Assembly: GCA_029204225.1 (NCBI GenBank)
Contig: MU834970.1
Coordinates: 1-42,791 of the forward strand
Direction: 5' to 3'
DNA length: 42,791 bases
Source of the DNA: Diphasiastrum complanatum
Taxonomy: Eukaryota; Streptophyta; Lycopodiopsida; Lycopodiales; Lycopodiaceae
Shown here: positions 29,971-41,249 of the stretch, in pieces
Position numbering within the stretch: the first letter of the stretch is position 1
How the letters are laid out: each line of letters starts with the position of its first letter
Notes under the pieces: generated by a model
The model's input: the letters and a program-made list of their open reading frames with translations, nothing else
Database searches by the model: none
Told to the model about the DNA's origin: nothing
Program-made: the position numbers and the translations under genes

Positions 29971-30592
29971 GTGGCATCAAACATGTTTGTGGTCTTGTGC
30001 TTTGTCTAAATCACATAGACAACCTTATACTAGATCTATATCTAGATCTACAAAGACTTTTCAACTTGTACATTCGGATATTCATGGATTTACTACAATT
30101 AGAAATAGTGGAGCTAAGATGTATGTAACATTCATTGATGATTTTAGTAGATTTTGTTGGATCTATCTACTAAAGAGCAAGGATGAAGTGTATGATGTCT
30201 TTATCAAGTTCAAGAATGCAAGGGAGGACCAATTTTTCACAAGGATCAAGTGCTTAAGGAGTGACAATGGTGGTGAGTACATATCTACCAAGTTCAAGGC
30301 CTTTTGTGATGAGCATGGGATCAAGAGGGAGTATACAACATCAAGGACCCCACAACAAAATGGAATGGCTGAAAGGAAGAATAGGACTTTATGTGAAAGT
30401 GCTAAAGCTATGAGGTTAAGTGCTAATCTTGACAAACCATTTTGGGATCAAGCTTTGTTGTGTGCCAATTTCTTATGCAATAGGTGGCCGAGTGCTATTT
30501 TGGATGGAAGGACACCTTTTGAGATGCTATTCAACGAGTGTCAACTTTCTAAGAACCTTTGGATGCACATGCTATGTCAACATTACTCTTGA
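29960..30592 (+). pseudogene. Copia-2 integrase core
   Basis: The core has LVHSDIHGFTTIRNSGAKMY (first Asp), FIDDFSRFCWIYLLKSKDEV, IKCLRSDNGGEYISTKFKAF (second Asp) and TPQQNGMAERKNRTLCESAK (catalytic Glu). All three acidic residues are present, unlike in copia 1. It is open for about 200 codons and ends at NECQLSKNLW, before the C-terminal domain. The upstream finger region is partly scrambled. Confidence 0.93.
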
Positions 30593-31862
30593 TAGATAAA
30601 CTCTCTGGAGCAATGATAGTTGAATCCCCTCCTGTGAAGCCCAAAGAGATCCAAAAGTAATGTATCAAAGGAAGAAAGAGCTGCAGAAAAAAAAAATGAA
30701 GACAACAGTGAACCTGCAAAATAAAGCGAGCTTCTCACCCAGCAAGTGGTGGTCAAAGCTCGACATTGCAAGGGTCCAAGGCTGCAACTGTAGAACTATT
30801 AGTTCCTTCACCCTTCCACCAAGCCTTCATCATGTTTCGTTATCAAATCGTCCATCCAAATTTGTTCCTACCACCAATTTTTTGATGATGAGTCCATCCC
30901 CTTGAGATTGATAATCGAGATTTGTGCAATCTGTAGATCGAAGGTTTTCCTTAAGACTGGAACTTCAACTGAGAGAAGAACCGCGGAAACACCCAGAAGC
31001 AAATGGAGGATACAGACTCCCAGAAGTTAGAATCTACCCAGAAACTAGAAGTGAAACCATCCATGGCAGATGCCATGAAAGAAAGAGACACGAGGAAAGC
31101 ACTCAGGCATGCAAGTTGTGAAGCTACTGGGAGCTCTCCAAATTTTGAGAATGTCAACCACCTACATCAATAAGAATTCTAATTACATTGCACCAATTTG
31201 TGAAAACAATTTTTGTGATAAAGACCGGCAGCAATAAGCACTTGATTTTATGCAAGCGAACGAGGATCTACGCTTTTCCAAGTGACAATCATGCCGATGC
31301 AAAGCAAAGCGACATCGTCCAATATGAGTTGCAGTAGATCCTGCAACACATTAGGGGTGAGACGATTTAGGCTGATTCTGACGAATCCCCAAGATACTTG
31401 ACTAGAGCAACTCATGAGCACCTCTCACGTTAGACCGAGAAGGTCTCTGAGTCGATGAGACGAACGAAGACTAAGAGCCGAGAAATGCTAGTTAGGAATG
31501 ACAAGCAAGAACTGTGTAAGCCTCATGGTGAATAGATGGATTTTTTTCTGCATTTTTTTTTAATGTTTCTTCATTTTTGACAGGTTTTTGAGTTGCCATC
31601 AGGATTTTTTCTACTTTTTTCTCATCTTCCTGACTTGCCACTATTCTAGTGTGCTGAGTAGACTTTCGGCTCTGTTATGTGATCTCGACGAGTCTAAATC
31701 TGACTCGCGCTCTAACTCACTAACATTGTCTTGACTCGCCAACCTAACTTTTTTCATTTTTACTCAACCATTTGACTCGCCATCAGTACATCGTGACCAG
31801 TAGCCTCAAAACTACCATTCTAGAGATCGACGGGTCAAATTGTCTGACTCGCACTCTAACTC
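30593..31862 (+). other. Unassigned DNA between copia 2 and copia 3
   Basis: No full gene is visible. A short open stretch near 30965-31170 reads KLESTQKLEVKPSMADAMKE and might be a remnant exon. TCTGACTCGC(G/A)CTCTAACTC occurs at about 31699 and 31841, the second abutting the copia LTR. The rest is AT-rich. Confidence 0.4.
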
Positions 31863-32139
31863 TGTGAAAGATTTCAACTAGTTTAGTCAAGTTTAGTCAT
31901 ATTTTGGTTAATTGTCAATATTAGGCAATGTGCATTTCAGACTTAGAGATAAACTTTATGAAAGTTATTTTAGTCAAAGTTCATTTGAATGATCACTTCT
32001 AAAAAGTTAGGAGGGCGAGTTTGGACACATTCATTTATGAATGTTAGATAGATTGAAACTACTCATATCGTTGATAGGGTTTTTGATCTACAAAGTTTTT
32101 GGTGGGAAACTAAGTTTCAAAACTAGGCATGGATCTGCT

Positions 32140-32149
32140 ATAAAAGGAT
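32140..32149 (+). promoter_or_regulatory. TATA box of the copia-3 LTR
   Basis: CTATAAAAGG is a strong plant TATA box. The CT repeat starts about 25-30 bases downstream, where transcription should begin. Confidence 0.75.
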
Positions 32150-32170
32150 GTAAACTCGTAGAAGAGGAGG

Positions 32171-32274
<104 letters not shown>

Positions 32275-32599
32275 TTCATGCTTATTCATGAGTTCTCTTG
32301 GGTTCATCTATCCATTGGTGCACTATCTTGATGATATCTTGCAATCTTGTGTGTAGAATGCTCATATTTTGTTATTTTTGGATCCACACATGGGAAATAC
32401 AGTAGGGTACTATTATTGTACGGACAAAAATTTCATTTTGTCATATATTTGATGTTTGATTAAGTTCTTATTGAGTTTGCATCTATTTCATTAAGTAGAT
32501 GTTGATTTTTCTACATTGGCAATGTTGTAGATTGTGTTGACTTTCTAACCGAAGATCAAGGGACACATTTTAGATCTTAATGATTTGAAATTCTTCACA

Positions 32600-32611
32600 T
32601 GGTATCAGAGC
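32600..32611 (+). promoter_or_regulatory. Copia-3 primer-binding site
   Basis: TGGTATCAGAGC directly follows the LTR end and is a perfect initiator tRNA-Met site. It fixes the LTR border and the orientation. Confidence 0.93.
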
Positions 32612-33163
32612 TCTTGTGTTGAAAGTTATGAAAGGATCAACCACATTTATCAAGATTTGGAGGAGATACCAATGCTAGAGCATGCTAGATTGATTTCTAC
32701 TCAAAAATCGAGTTCTTTGCATATGTAGATTGGATGGACCTTTGGAGGTCAAAACTCAATTTAGGTTTATGAACTTGAGGAATTCCGATTTCACATGTGT
32801 CTTACTAGATTTGGATGATTTTTGATGCATTATGAAAGTCTCATTAGAGGCTAAAAGATTCTATATCAAGATTTTTGCAATTGCATGTAGAAATTGGAAG
32901 ATTCAATTTTTTGTGATTTCATCAAAACCCTAATTTTGATTGGATCTCTATTTTTTGAAGTTGATGGAATTTAATAGAGTGTGTTTCAATCTTTGAAAGT
33001 GGCAAGATTCATTATATTGTGTGTCAATCATAGGTTGATCAAGAATTCTTCATTCTATGTGTTGATTTGCTAGTAATAGTGCTAGAAGAGAATTGAGAGT
33101 TTCTATATCTTTGTGATTTCTTTTTTAATACATTTGTTGTCATCAAAAAGAGTGCATTGAGCT
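32612..33163 (+). other. Copia-3 leader
   Basis: An AT-rich stretch between the primer-binding site and gag, without a recognisable ORF. Confidence 0.6.
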
Positions 33164-33610
33164 TTGGAACAGGTTGAAAGGAGAAGATCAGGTCACTTCA
33201 ACATGGCTATAAGTGGTAGCTTTATGTTGGAAAGCAATGATAGGGTTACCTCAATCAGCTATTCTAATTGGAAGGTGAGGATGGAGTCCTTATTGGAGAT
33301 TAATGAGTTGATAGAGATTGTTGCAGGTGTGGAGGAGAGGCCTCAAGCACCTCAAAATCAATTGAGGTATGACAAGAGAGCAAATAAAGCTCTACACATG
33401 ATCAAGATGAATGTTACCAATGAGCTACTCAAGGAGATTGGTAAGAGCAATTCATCTTGAGAGGCTTGGAAAGCTTTGAAGAAGCTTTATGAATCCAAGT
33501 CTAAATCAAGAGTACTTATTCTTAGAAGACAAATGAGTTTCCACTCAGAGAGGATGCAAACTTCATGGATCATGTTAGTTATTGATTGAGAAAGTTGTTT
33601 GTATGAAAAA
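33164..33610 (+). pseudogene. Copia-3 Gag N-terminal part
   Basis: The probable start MAISGSFMLESNDRVTSISY (33203) is followed by SNWKVRMESLLEINELIEIV, the WxxxM motif of copia Gag, and NKALHMIKMNVTNELLKEIG. A TGA at 33458-33460 replaces the codon before EAWKALKKLYESKSKSRVLI. The match fades after EDANFMDHVSY near 33600, so the remainder of Gag-Pol is missing. Confidence 0.88.
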
Positions 33611-34486
33611 ATGTTGAGCTGAAGCCAAATGACCTTTCCCACTTTCCAAGGTGGAGATTTTCTATTTGTAAGAGAGATGTTTTTAGTAATGAGATGAAGT
33701 GTGTGAATATGACTTGCATTCCCATTGATATTGTTATTTTGAGCTTCATCATGAAGATAGATATGGTTTTTGCATTTCTGTTGGTAGCCACTTGAGAAGA
33801 TGGCTATCAATTGAGCATTGGACAGAGACTTACAATGTTGTCCGTCATTGACAAAGAACTCCATCACTGAACTTGAACCCCTCTCGAAAGTATGTGTGTT
33901 TAAGCTCTACCTCTGAGCCAGATCTACGTCTAAGCCAAATTCCAATTCAAGAGCAAGAGCTCCATCATTTTGAGCTAGAAGAGTTATTTCATTATATAGT
34001 TCTGTTGCTCCATTATGTAGTCCATTGATGACAGAGAGACACATTTGTTGACAAATTTTTCTATGCAAGGTATCCACACAACCCACAACACTTACTCAAT
34101 TTTTTGAAAAAAATTTCGCATGGAACATCCACTCAAAAGTTTTTTTTTGAGAACAACTCCGGCAACTCGGCCGATGCTTATGGTCAACAACGTTGACGGT
34201 CATATTCGAGTGGATTATTCACGTGAATCCAAATTTGAAAATTCTGACAATTGCTTGGGAGGGGAGTCGGGCGGTGCTTGGCAGCGGTTATTCATGTGAA
34301 TTATCCACACAAAAACAATTATGCCAACTACTTCACTAGACCAGGGCAATATTATGGTTTGTGGAACATCCACATAGTTTATTTGTGTGTGGATAATCCA
34401 CACTATATATTATTTGTAAAATATGTTTAAGTACTTGTTTTTATGAATCTAGAACCTTCATTTTCATAAATTTGTGTTTGATAAAA
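33611..34486. other. Unassigned DNA with GTGGAT/ATCCAC repeats
   Basis: No gene is recognised. From about 34066 to 34410 words such as GGAACATCCAC (twice), GTGGATTATTCACGTGAAT and GTGGATAATCCACAC recur in both orientations. This is suggestive of a small palindromic element such as a MITE, but borders were not found. Confidence 0.4.
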
Positions 34487-35255
34487 TGTTGGGACACCTA
34501 GTGGGTTATGCCACTAAAGTAATGTATAGGAAGGCTTACTACGTAGGCCCTGCCACAATACACTATACAATTAGAAGTAATAAGTGAGAGGGCACTGGCA
34601 TCCTGCGTGTATAAGTCCAACCCAATGAGCATGCTAATCTGTTTGTAGAACTTGTAGAACTAGGAATAAGCGACTTGGGGCATAAAATAAATAAATATCC
34701 CAAAGTCAAGTTTGAGATGGTTCTGAGTTTGGAGGAACTCACATGAATCATGTGAGGACCCTCTCACTCCAAAAGGAACTCCCATGATTCATGTGAGGGG
34801 CACCCTTCTCACATTGGAACCATTAGATTTTACATGAAGGGCTTGGATTAGGATCCCTGCCATTTAGAATTAGCCAATCAAAGATCAGGGGCAGGGCCTT
34901 CCCCAAGAATAAAAAGGCACGTCTTGTACTCAGTTTCCATGTTCAACAAGAGGAGGAGATTATGCCGAAATAACTTCGAACATCCTTGCATCCCTATCTC
35001 TCTCTCTTTGTTGTGTTTCCTAATTGCTTGCTATTTCCATTTTAGTTGTATTTGCTTGTTCTTGTCATGTTTAGAGAGGAAGGGGGAGGAGGGGGGGGAG
35101 GGTGCAAGTTGCCTCCACCAATTAATCTTGTTATTTGCTTGTGGTTAAGCTAGGAAGGGGGCTTAAACTAGGTGTGGTTAGTTAGGAAATCGTAGAGTCG
35201 AGCTAACCTCACAAGGGAAAACAATATTCCCCTGGGAGCGAAACTATTGTGTGAC
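34487..35255 (+). repeat. Probable solo LTR related to LTR B/C
   Basis: It shares with LTR B/C the block AGTGAGAGGG ... CCTGCGTGTATAAGTCCAACCC (about 34586-34623) and the same layout: TATA-like AATAAAAAGG near 34909 and a purine-rich tract near 35080. Inside, GGAACTC(A/C)CATGA-TCATGTGAGG occurs twice (about 34734 and 34780). Borders TGTTGGG and GTGTGACA are guesses, and no target duplication was seen. Confidence 0.55.
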
Positions 35256-36517
35256 AGGTGGAAAAGGCCGTGGCTACGTAAAAGTAACAAAATACTACAC
35301 AATAATGTTTTTTGTTAGTCATATATATAATATATAAGCAAATGATCTGACCAATATGCATACGTAGATTGCGATAGATTTTTTGAACTTTGTAATCTTG
35401 TCCATATATGATGTAGTTGTGTACCATATAAAGCTGTCACTTGTTGAAAGGTTTAAAGAATGTCAAAACCCCTGAGTAATGCGCTATCTACTGAGAATAA
35501 TGAACTAGTGCAATTGGTGTTGAATGTTTAAGAGAAGACTTTGAATGCTCACATTGATGAGGCAACACCAATGTGTCAGAGAAGTCCATGCTCTGTGCAT
35601 AAAAGAGTGAGAGAGAGAATGTGCAATAAACAAATGATTAGTCTTTTGTGTGGTTTGAATCTCAAAATGAGCTTCCTCGCTTGAAGCCATTGGTGCATAA
35701 AATCTTTTTTCCTCTTTGAAATATGTTGGTGATACTTGCACATCAAACCCTAGTGTACACATTTTTTCCATAATGATTTATTTGATTTATGAAAGAGCAT
35801 CAAATGCAGTTAGATGGTGAGCAAGTCTTTACTCCTCCTATTGTGCTTTTACATTATTTTTAATTTTTGTTATGGAAAACCCACTGTGTTAATACTTTTT
35901 ACCATAGGGATTTAACACCCACATCAGAACAAAAGATTTACTTTCAACATTTTTTAATTCAAAGCTTCTTTAAAGTTTAGTGGTTTCTCATGGAAATGTT
36001 TATATATGAGATGCCTTCTCAAAATGTTTACATGGGTCATAATGAGCTTGTGAACATTCACTATGATGAGAAACAAAATTTCAGCTCCATTCATGAAGTA
36101 GTTGTCGTGAAAATAACCACATCAGATCAATAGCATGAAGAAAATGCGAAGGAGAAAGGCACAACCAGCGGCCGTCAACCTACCAATGAACCTGAATCTC
36201 AATCACAATGATTCAAGAAAGAAATCATATATTTGCTCCCATGCTGCGTTGTAGAAGACGCTCCTCTTCCAATGGCCCACTGAACGACTCCTCTCCCACC
36301 ATGATGCTCCTCTCCCATCGCCCCCATGACATCGCGACGTTTTCTTTTCCATTCTGCGCGCCAAAAACTCTTCTAGAAAATTTTAGAAGAATACGGAAGG
36401 GGCAGCACCCCCCCCCCAAAAAAAAAAAAAAAAATTCATAATTGATGTTTGGGCTTATAGTGGACAGGTGTCAGATTTTAATTGGATCTGACCACAAATG
36501 TTTAAACTCATATTAGT
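35256..36517. other. Unassigned AT-rich DNA
   Basis: No supported gene. A reading near 36000-36200 (EMPSQNVYMGHNELVNIHYD) looks protein-like but has no recognised family, and may be retrotransposon debris. A C11/A17 homopolymer pair at about 36409-36436 ends the stretch, with a short CTCCTCTCCCA repeat at about 36258-36318. Confidence 0.4.
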
Positions 36518-36543
36518 TTGGGCCTTTCAATTGAAAGGCCCAA
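36518..36543. repeat. Perfect 26-base palindrome
   Basis: TTGGGCCTTTCAA is followed directly by its exact reverse complement, with no spacer. It is the first of several inverted repeats upstream of PEX1. Confidence 0.9.
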
Positions 36544-36587
36544 CTTCAATTATGCCCGTTAGCAGGCTTGAGCAAACCTGCTACCTA

Positions 36588-36651
36588 GTAGCAGGCAGCC
36601 TTCAATGCACCTCGCCGCAGGGCGGCTCGGTGCATGAAGGCTGCATGCTAC
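36588..36651. repeat. Long GC-rich hairpin
   Basis: GTAGCA pairs with TGCTAC, GCAGCCTTCAATGCACC (36595-36611) with GGTGCATGAAGGCTGC (36629-36644) allowing one bulge, and CGCC with GGCG near the loop. The stem totals about 27 pairs with small bulges. It resembles foldback repeats or small-RNA precursors; nothing shows expression. Confidence 0.8.
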
Positions 36652-36991
36652 AGCCGGTAGTGGGCCTACTCACGCCGGCTACCTAGTCCATATAGGCCAG
36701 GGTTCTAGGGTGGGGAGCAAAAAAAATAGCAATGATGTGAGAAAGAGGGCTCCACATAATTGTAGCACCCTGGCGCGTCAGGGTGCGCCAGCCAGGGGTT
36801 GGCCAAAAAGGTGCAGGCGGGCGTCGTGGCGTCAGGGGGCACAGGCAGCGCCGAGTAGGCCCAGGTGGCATCGGGAACCGAACAGGTGAGCAATGGGCAG
36901 CTTCACACCCACCTGCACACATGTGAGTAAACAAGTGGGTTTAGTTATATATAGGTACTGGTTTATCTCAAAGATTTGCTTATGGGATAAA

Positions 36992-37049
36992 CCCTGGTGC
37001 CACGTGTCGGGTGCCCGACACGTGGCGCACCCGACACGTGGCACCAGGG
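36992..37049. repeat. 23-bp perfect inverted repeat carrying G-boxes
   Basis: The left arm, 36992-37014, begins CCCTGGTGCCACGTG; the right arm, 37027-37049, is its exact complement; the 12-base loop contains a third CACGTG. CACGTG is the plant G-box core bound by bZIP and bHLH factors. It lies about 700 bp before the PEX1 start codon. Regulatory use is inference. Confidence 0.88.
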
Positions 37050-37184
37050 CAAGCAGTTTAAAAAAAAAAAAAAAAACCTCCGTGCTTAGCCCACTAAGTA
37101 CACCTACCCGACACATGACACCAGGGCAAGCAGTTTAAAAAAAAAAAAAAAAAAACCTCCGTGCTTAGCCCAATAAGCACACCT
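37030..37184 (+). repeat. Tandem duplication, 77-bp period, with A-tracts
   Basis: A unit with CACCAGGGCAAGCAGTTT, a run of about 18 A, and ACCTCCGTGCTTAGCCCA is present twice, starting at about 37030 and 37107. The second copy has ACACATGACACC in place of ACACGTGGCACC, so it has lost the G-box. Confidence 0.88.
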
Positions 37185-37330
37185 GACCGGTGCGCAAGGT
37201 GCTAAAAATAAGAGGAGCCGAGAAAGAGTTACATGTAATATTTGGGCAGCGCTTGTTTATCGTGCCTGTCGATCCACGGTGGTGGCATCAACAACATGAA
37301 GGGTAATAATTCTAGTGTCAGATTAATCAT

Positions 37331-37335
<5 letters not shown>

Positions 37336-37378
<43 letters not shown>

Positions 37379-37400
37379 AAAGAAAGAAAGAAAGAAAGAA
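37336..37400 (+). repeat. (GA)n and (AAAG)n microsatellite
   Basis: About 36 bases of GA pass into AAAG units, roughly 340 bases before the PEX1 start. No LINE tail adjoins it. GA repeats are common in plant 5' regions. Confidence 0.95.
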
Positions 37401-37739
37401 GGAAGATGGAGTATCTCTGGTTGATCAGACGGCAGTTTTTTGTTTTTACTGATGAAAATCCCGCTTGTGTTCGTAACAGGTGAGGTCAGGGCTAAATTCT
37501 AGGGTTTTAGGAGAAAATAGCAATATGGCAAGGTGCGTGTGTGGATGTGGGAGAGAAAGAGAGCGAGAGAGCGAGCGAACGAGCGAGTTTGAATGGAGCT
37601 ACGATGAGAAGTGGGTGGCTACGTTTTATCTCATATAATGTGTGTTTGAGCTCTGAGGCTGGGAAGCAGAAATACTGCGATCCTTCACCCATTTGGTGTT
37701 TGTTTGTGATTGGACGCGTGTGCATCTTTGTGGATTTTG

Positions 37740-37943
37740 ATGGAGCTGGAGGTGAGAAGAGTGTCAGGAGAACGAACCTGCTTCGTGGCATTGCCTCTGC
37801 AAGTCATTTATTTACTTCAGGAGAGCGGGAATGTTTTACCATCTTTTCTGGTACTGGACATTCGGCTTGCGGTGAAGAATAAAGAGACTGCACCGTGGTA
37901 CCTGGCGTGGGCCGGAGCAAGCTCAAAGTCTCAGTCCATTGAG
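37740..37943 (+). CDS. PEX1: PEX1 exon 1 (peroxisome biogenesis protein 1, N-terminus)
   Basis: From the ATG at 37740 the exon encodes 68 residues: MELEVRRVSGERTCFVALPL, LAVKNKETAPWYLAWAGASS and KSQSIE. The CFVALP start and the AW(A/S)GA-S-S--IE stretch are typical of the plant PEX1 N-terminal domain, a double-psi barrel. PEX1 is an AAA ATPase that with PEX6 extracts the import receptor PEX5 from the peroxisomal membrane. The exon ends at a donor, GAG|GTAGAT, in phase 0. No in-frame ATG occurs just upstream. The assignment is from motif memory. Confidence 0.88.
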
Positions 37944-39180
37944 GTAGATATCGTTTTCAGATTTTGATATATATAACCTGATTGCAAATGTATGCCTTCT
38001 ATTTGCCTTTACTATTGAATTGTGAATAGAATTAGCTCATTTAACCCATTTGCAAATGTATGCTTTTTAATTACTTTCTGATCAATCTTACATAAAAAGC
38101 GGCTCGTATAACCCAGTCGCTAATGTATGCGTGCTAAATAAAAGCAGCTCGTATAAACCAGTCGCCATATGTATGCTTGCTAAGGGGCCCTCCTCACCTG
38201 CCAGTTTGGAAACAACAAGTTATGTTAGTGGTAATGGACAGCAGTTTGCTAACTTTGATGCTGGCTGCCCCTCATACAATTTATCAGCTACAGTTCCATC
38301 ATCAACCAGCTACCTGTCCCACCTCCACACATTACATGATTCAGTTAGCTGCTACATTGGACTGCAGAAATGATATGCAACAGGCACATTGAAAAGCAGA
38401 TAACAGAGGTAAAGAGGAAGACACATTGAAAGGCACATGACAGCAGGGAGACGTACACTGCCATCTCCAATGATCTGTTGCAGTCCCTGGTTGACAGTTG
38501 AAAGCTGACTTCCATTAGCTTAATTGTCTCAGTTAAGGAGTCAAAAGGCACTAGCACAAGTTAGCACAAAGGGAATCCATTTGCTAACTTGTGCATGATA
38601 ACTGCAGGTGGGGCACCAGCTCTTATAACCTAATTGCTGATATATACCTCCTAATAGCTTTTTCTGATCAATTGTGCATGGCAGTTCCAATTAAAATGCA
38701 TACAAATGTATAACCTAATTGGAAGTATGCCTTTGGGTAGCCTTTATAGATCTATTTTGCATCAAAAGCAGTTGTAAATGAATGACAAATGCTTCTACTA
38801 TGCAAATTTTGACATATAGCCTAGTTGGAAATATGTCCCTTCTAACAGGTTTTTTCTGACCAAATAAAGAGCCAGCCTGAACGAAATGCTTCGAGTGTTT
38901 AAAAGATAAGTGCTCAGTAAACATTTTTAAGTGGGCCTACTTTCAGATTTGACGAATTTGGGGGTTTTAAGAACTTGCCATATCTTGCAAATAGAAGAAG
39001 CTTGGAAAGGAATCAAGGTTTCACTTGGCTAGCTTAAAAAACGGCATGACTTTTGTTCATGAAATCATACTAAGGGACTAATTCGATAGCGATTTCAAGC
39101 TGGTAGATTGTTGTGTACAGGGTATTGGATGTTGTACCTTGAGATGAATGTTTGATTTATCTGGGACGTGAATTTTGAAG
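37944..39180 (+). other. PEX1 intron 1 with a degenerate repeat family
   Basis: The 1,237-bp intron begins GTAGAT and ends TTTGAAG. A ~31-base motif approximating TATAACC-AGTTG-AAATGTATG appears about seven times (near 37973, 38035, 38107, 38153, 38624, 38709 and 38813). No coding sequence is seen. Confidence 0.75.
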
Positions 39181-39354
39181 GTGCCAGACAAGCTAGCAGA
39201 GTGCATTGGCCTTCCACATGGCGTGAAAGTGCGCATGAAAGTCCAGAAAAATGTTTTTGAAGCAAAATCAGTGGCAGTTGAGCCTGCGACTGAAGATGAT
39301 TGGGAAATTTTGGAGCTAAATGCAGAATATCTTGAGAATCACATTTTAAGCAAG
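39181..39354 (+). CDS. PEX1: PEX1 exon 2
   Basis: The 58 codons, in phase with exon 1, read VPDKLAECIGLPHGVKVRMK, then KNVFEAKSVAVEP and ATEDDWEILELNAEYLENHI. AECI-LP-G--V, the VEP-TEDDWE-LELNAE block and the following ILSKV are the most conserved stretch of the PEX1 N-terminal domain. Joining gives ...SQSIE|VPDKLAECIG, colinear with plant PEX1. The donor is AAG|GTTATG. The next expected exon, with an FPLWLH-type motif, is not visible in the window. Confidence 0.93.
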
Positions 39355-41249
39355 GTTATGACAGTTCTCAACAAGTCATGTATATTGCTATCTGTCACGT
39401 GAAATGATGTTCTAAGACGTTGATGTTTTCTTGCTTTCTTTTCTACATCCCTGTTGTTTTCTTTATAATCTCCTTTTCTGAATTACTGCTAGGTTGACCT
39501 CTATGGGCCAATGTCAGTCTATTACCAACTTTATATATGGATCAAAAGCTGAAAAATATTCATTCAAAAGAAAGAATGCCATGCATCCTTGTTGCAGCTT
39601 TTTGTGTGTTAAGAGTTTATACGGTCTTTTTAATTCTGGTTGATTCTGAACTGTGTCTTATGTACTTGATATTTTCTTTAACATTATGAAATTTGCAGTT
39701 CTTATCGATAATTTTGTTCAATCATGACCAATCAGGCTATCCTAAGTCTTTCTATTTGTAGAATAAGAATCTGCCCTAAGCACAATGCTTTGAATTTAAA
39801 GATCCATTTGAGCAATTTATCAATGATTATATGGCCTGTATTGTGGCTCTTGGTATTTAGATACCAACATGTACACGAGTCATATAATGTGAATATCCTT
39901 GAGTGCAATATATATATTTGTGGTAGAACTTAGGTTGTCTACATTATTTAAATGATTGCCTTTGAAAATCGTCACACTCATTCTGAAAGAATATACATTT
40001 CATAACCCTATTCAAATCTCAAGGAAACTCAAACTAGGGAAAAGTGAGCAACAACAGGTCGAGATAGAAGGGCACTATTTTCCCATTGGGAGGGCCCTCA
40101 ATCTGTGTTGTTTGCATCCTAATACACATTTAAGTTGCACTGAAATAACATGTTGCTGCCACATTGCTTCGGAACAATCGTTTTGGAACACATCATTTTG
40201 GAACGCTGCAAAAAAAAAGAACCTAAATTTGTTTATTCACAGCCTGCAAAACTAGGAGCAATAGTATCATTCCCTTTGTGAGTCATATATGTGATTTGGG
40301 CCCCAACCACTTAGACCACCCTTACAATTAGACACGGTAGTTAGCTTGCAATTCAAGTTTTTTCAACTCAGTCGAAGCTTTATTTGTTAGAGTCAGTAAT
40401 GGGAAGCCAAGTAGCTAAACTAACACTTAAACAATGTAGTAATTCCCAGTAACTGCGCTCAAAGTCAATAGTTGGAATAATACAGATATAAGTTGCCAAT
40501 TCCTATGGCATGTCTAGATATTCTTTGGTGACAACTGATAATAGAATTACATGCTCAATCTGAATATTTATGTTATCACAAACTCATTCACATCTGTCAA
40601 CACACAGTTAGAGGCTAATAGGTGGCACCTCAGAGAGCATATATTGATTATAAAATAGCAAATTGAATCATGTTCTTGGATCCTGAAGATGCCAGGCTCC
40701 TACAAATATAATGACTACCCTTATCTAGTTATTCAAAAACCGACAACTCTTAATCAAGAAATTTGCCCACTCCTTTAAAAAACACTACTGAACTTCTTAT
40801 GGGGCAGCAGATTTCAGGTTTTTCAAACCAAAATTGTAGCCTTTCATCATTGGGAATTCCAGAATGACTTGAATTTACAGTGACCATGCATGGAGTTGCA
40901 TTTATACCATAGGTGCACTACGATTCTGAATCGCGGTTCCGAATCACGATTCGGAAAAAAACCAGAATCGTACAGAATTGTTTTTTTTTTTGAATTTCTT
41001 TTTGGGCAATATGGGTATCAGATGAAAGCTCTGATTAAGAGCATTACCACTGTGTAGTTTGCCGACTGTTTCGGGTGCAGGATGGTCCAATTTAGGTGCA
41101 TTAACTCCCAGGTTTACGCTATAGCTGCATTCAATATAAAAATCAACGACACTGCTGTGAATAGGATCATCATAATATATAATATCGGGCCACATGGCAC
41201 CAAAATGGGGTACAATGATGATCCATGAACGTAATGAAAACTATACAAC
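39355..41249 (+). other. Presumed PEX1 intron 2, no gene seen
   Basis: After the exon 2 donor, 1.9 kb lacks any recognisable exon. A cluster of GAATCG words in both orientations lies at about 40921-40975, including CCGAATC-AC-GATTCGG, just outside the hAT copy 2 3' end; it may be that transposon's end. If PEX1 is intact, this intron must run beyond the window with a hAT element inside it. Confidence 0.5.

Larger units (their letters stand above)
29282..30592 (+). mobile_element. Copia-2 internal fragment (Gag end to integrase)
   Basis: Copia coding sequence starts in the Gag knuckle region and ends inside the integrase, with no LTRs or RT. It is bounded on the left by LTR C and on the right by unassigned DNA, so both ends have been lost. 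Confidence 0.88.

Noticed and set aside
33487-33867. 126-codon minus-strand ORF
   Set aside because: It overlaps the plus-strand copia Gag end and has no recognisable motif.
37030-37184. CRISPR-like direct repeat
   Set aside because: Only two tandem units with an A-tract in eukaryotic sequence; no spacers.
37541-37882. 113-codon plus-strand ORF overlapping PEX1 exon 1
   Set aside because: It is in a different frame from the PEX1 reading, which is the one that matches a known family.
39724-40255. ORFs in presumed PEX1 intron 2 as the next PEX1 exons
   Set aside because: Neither frame contains the expected FPLWLH-type motif or other PEX1 sequence; composition is random AT-rich.
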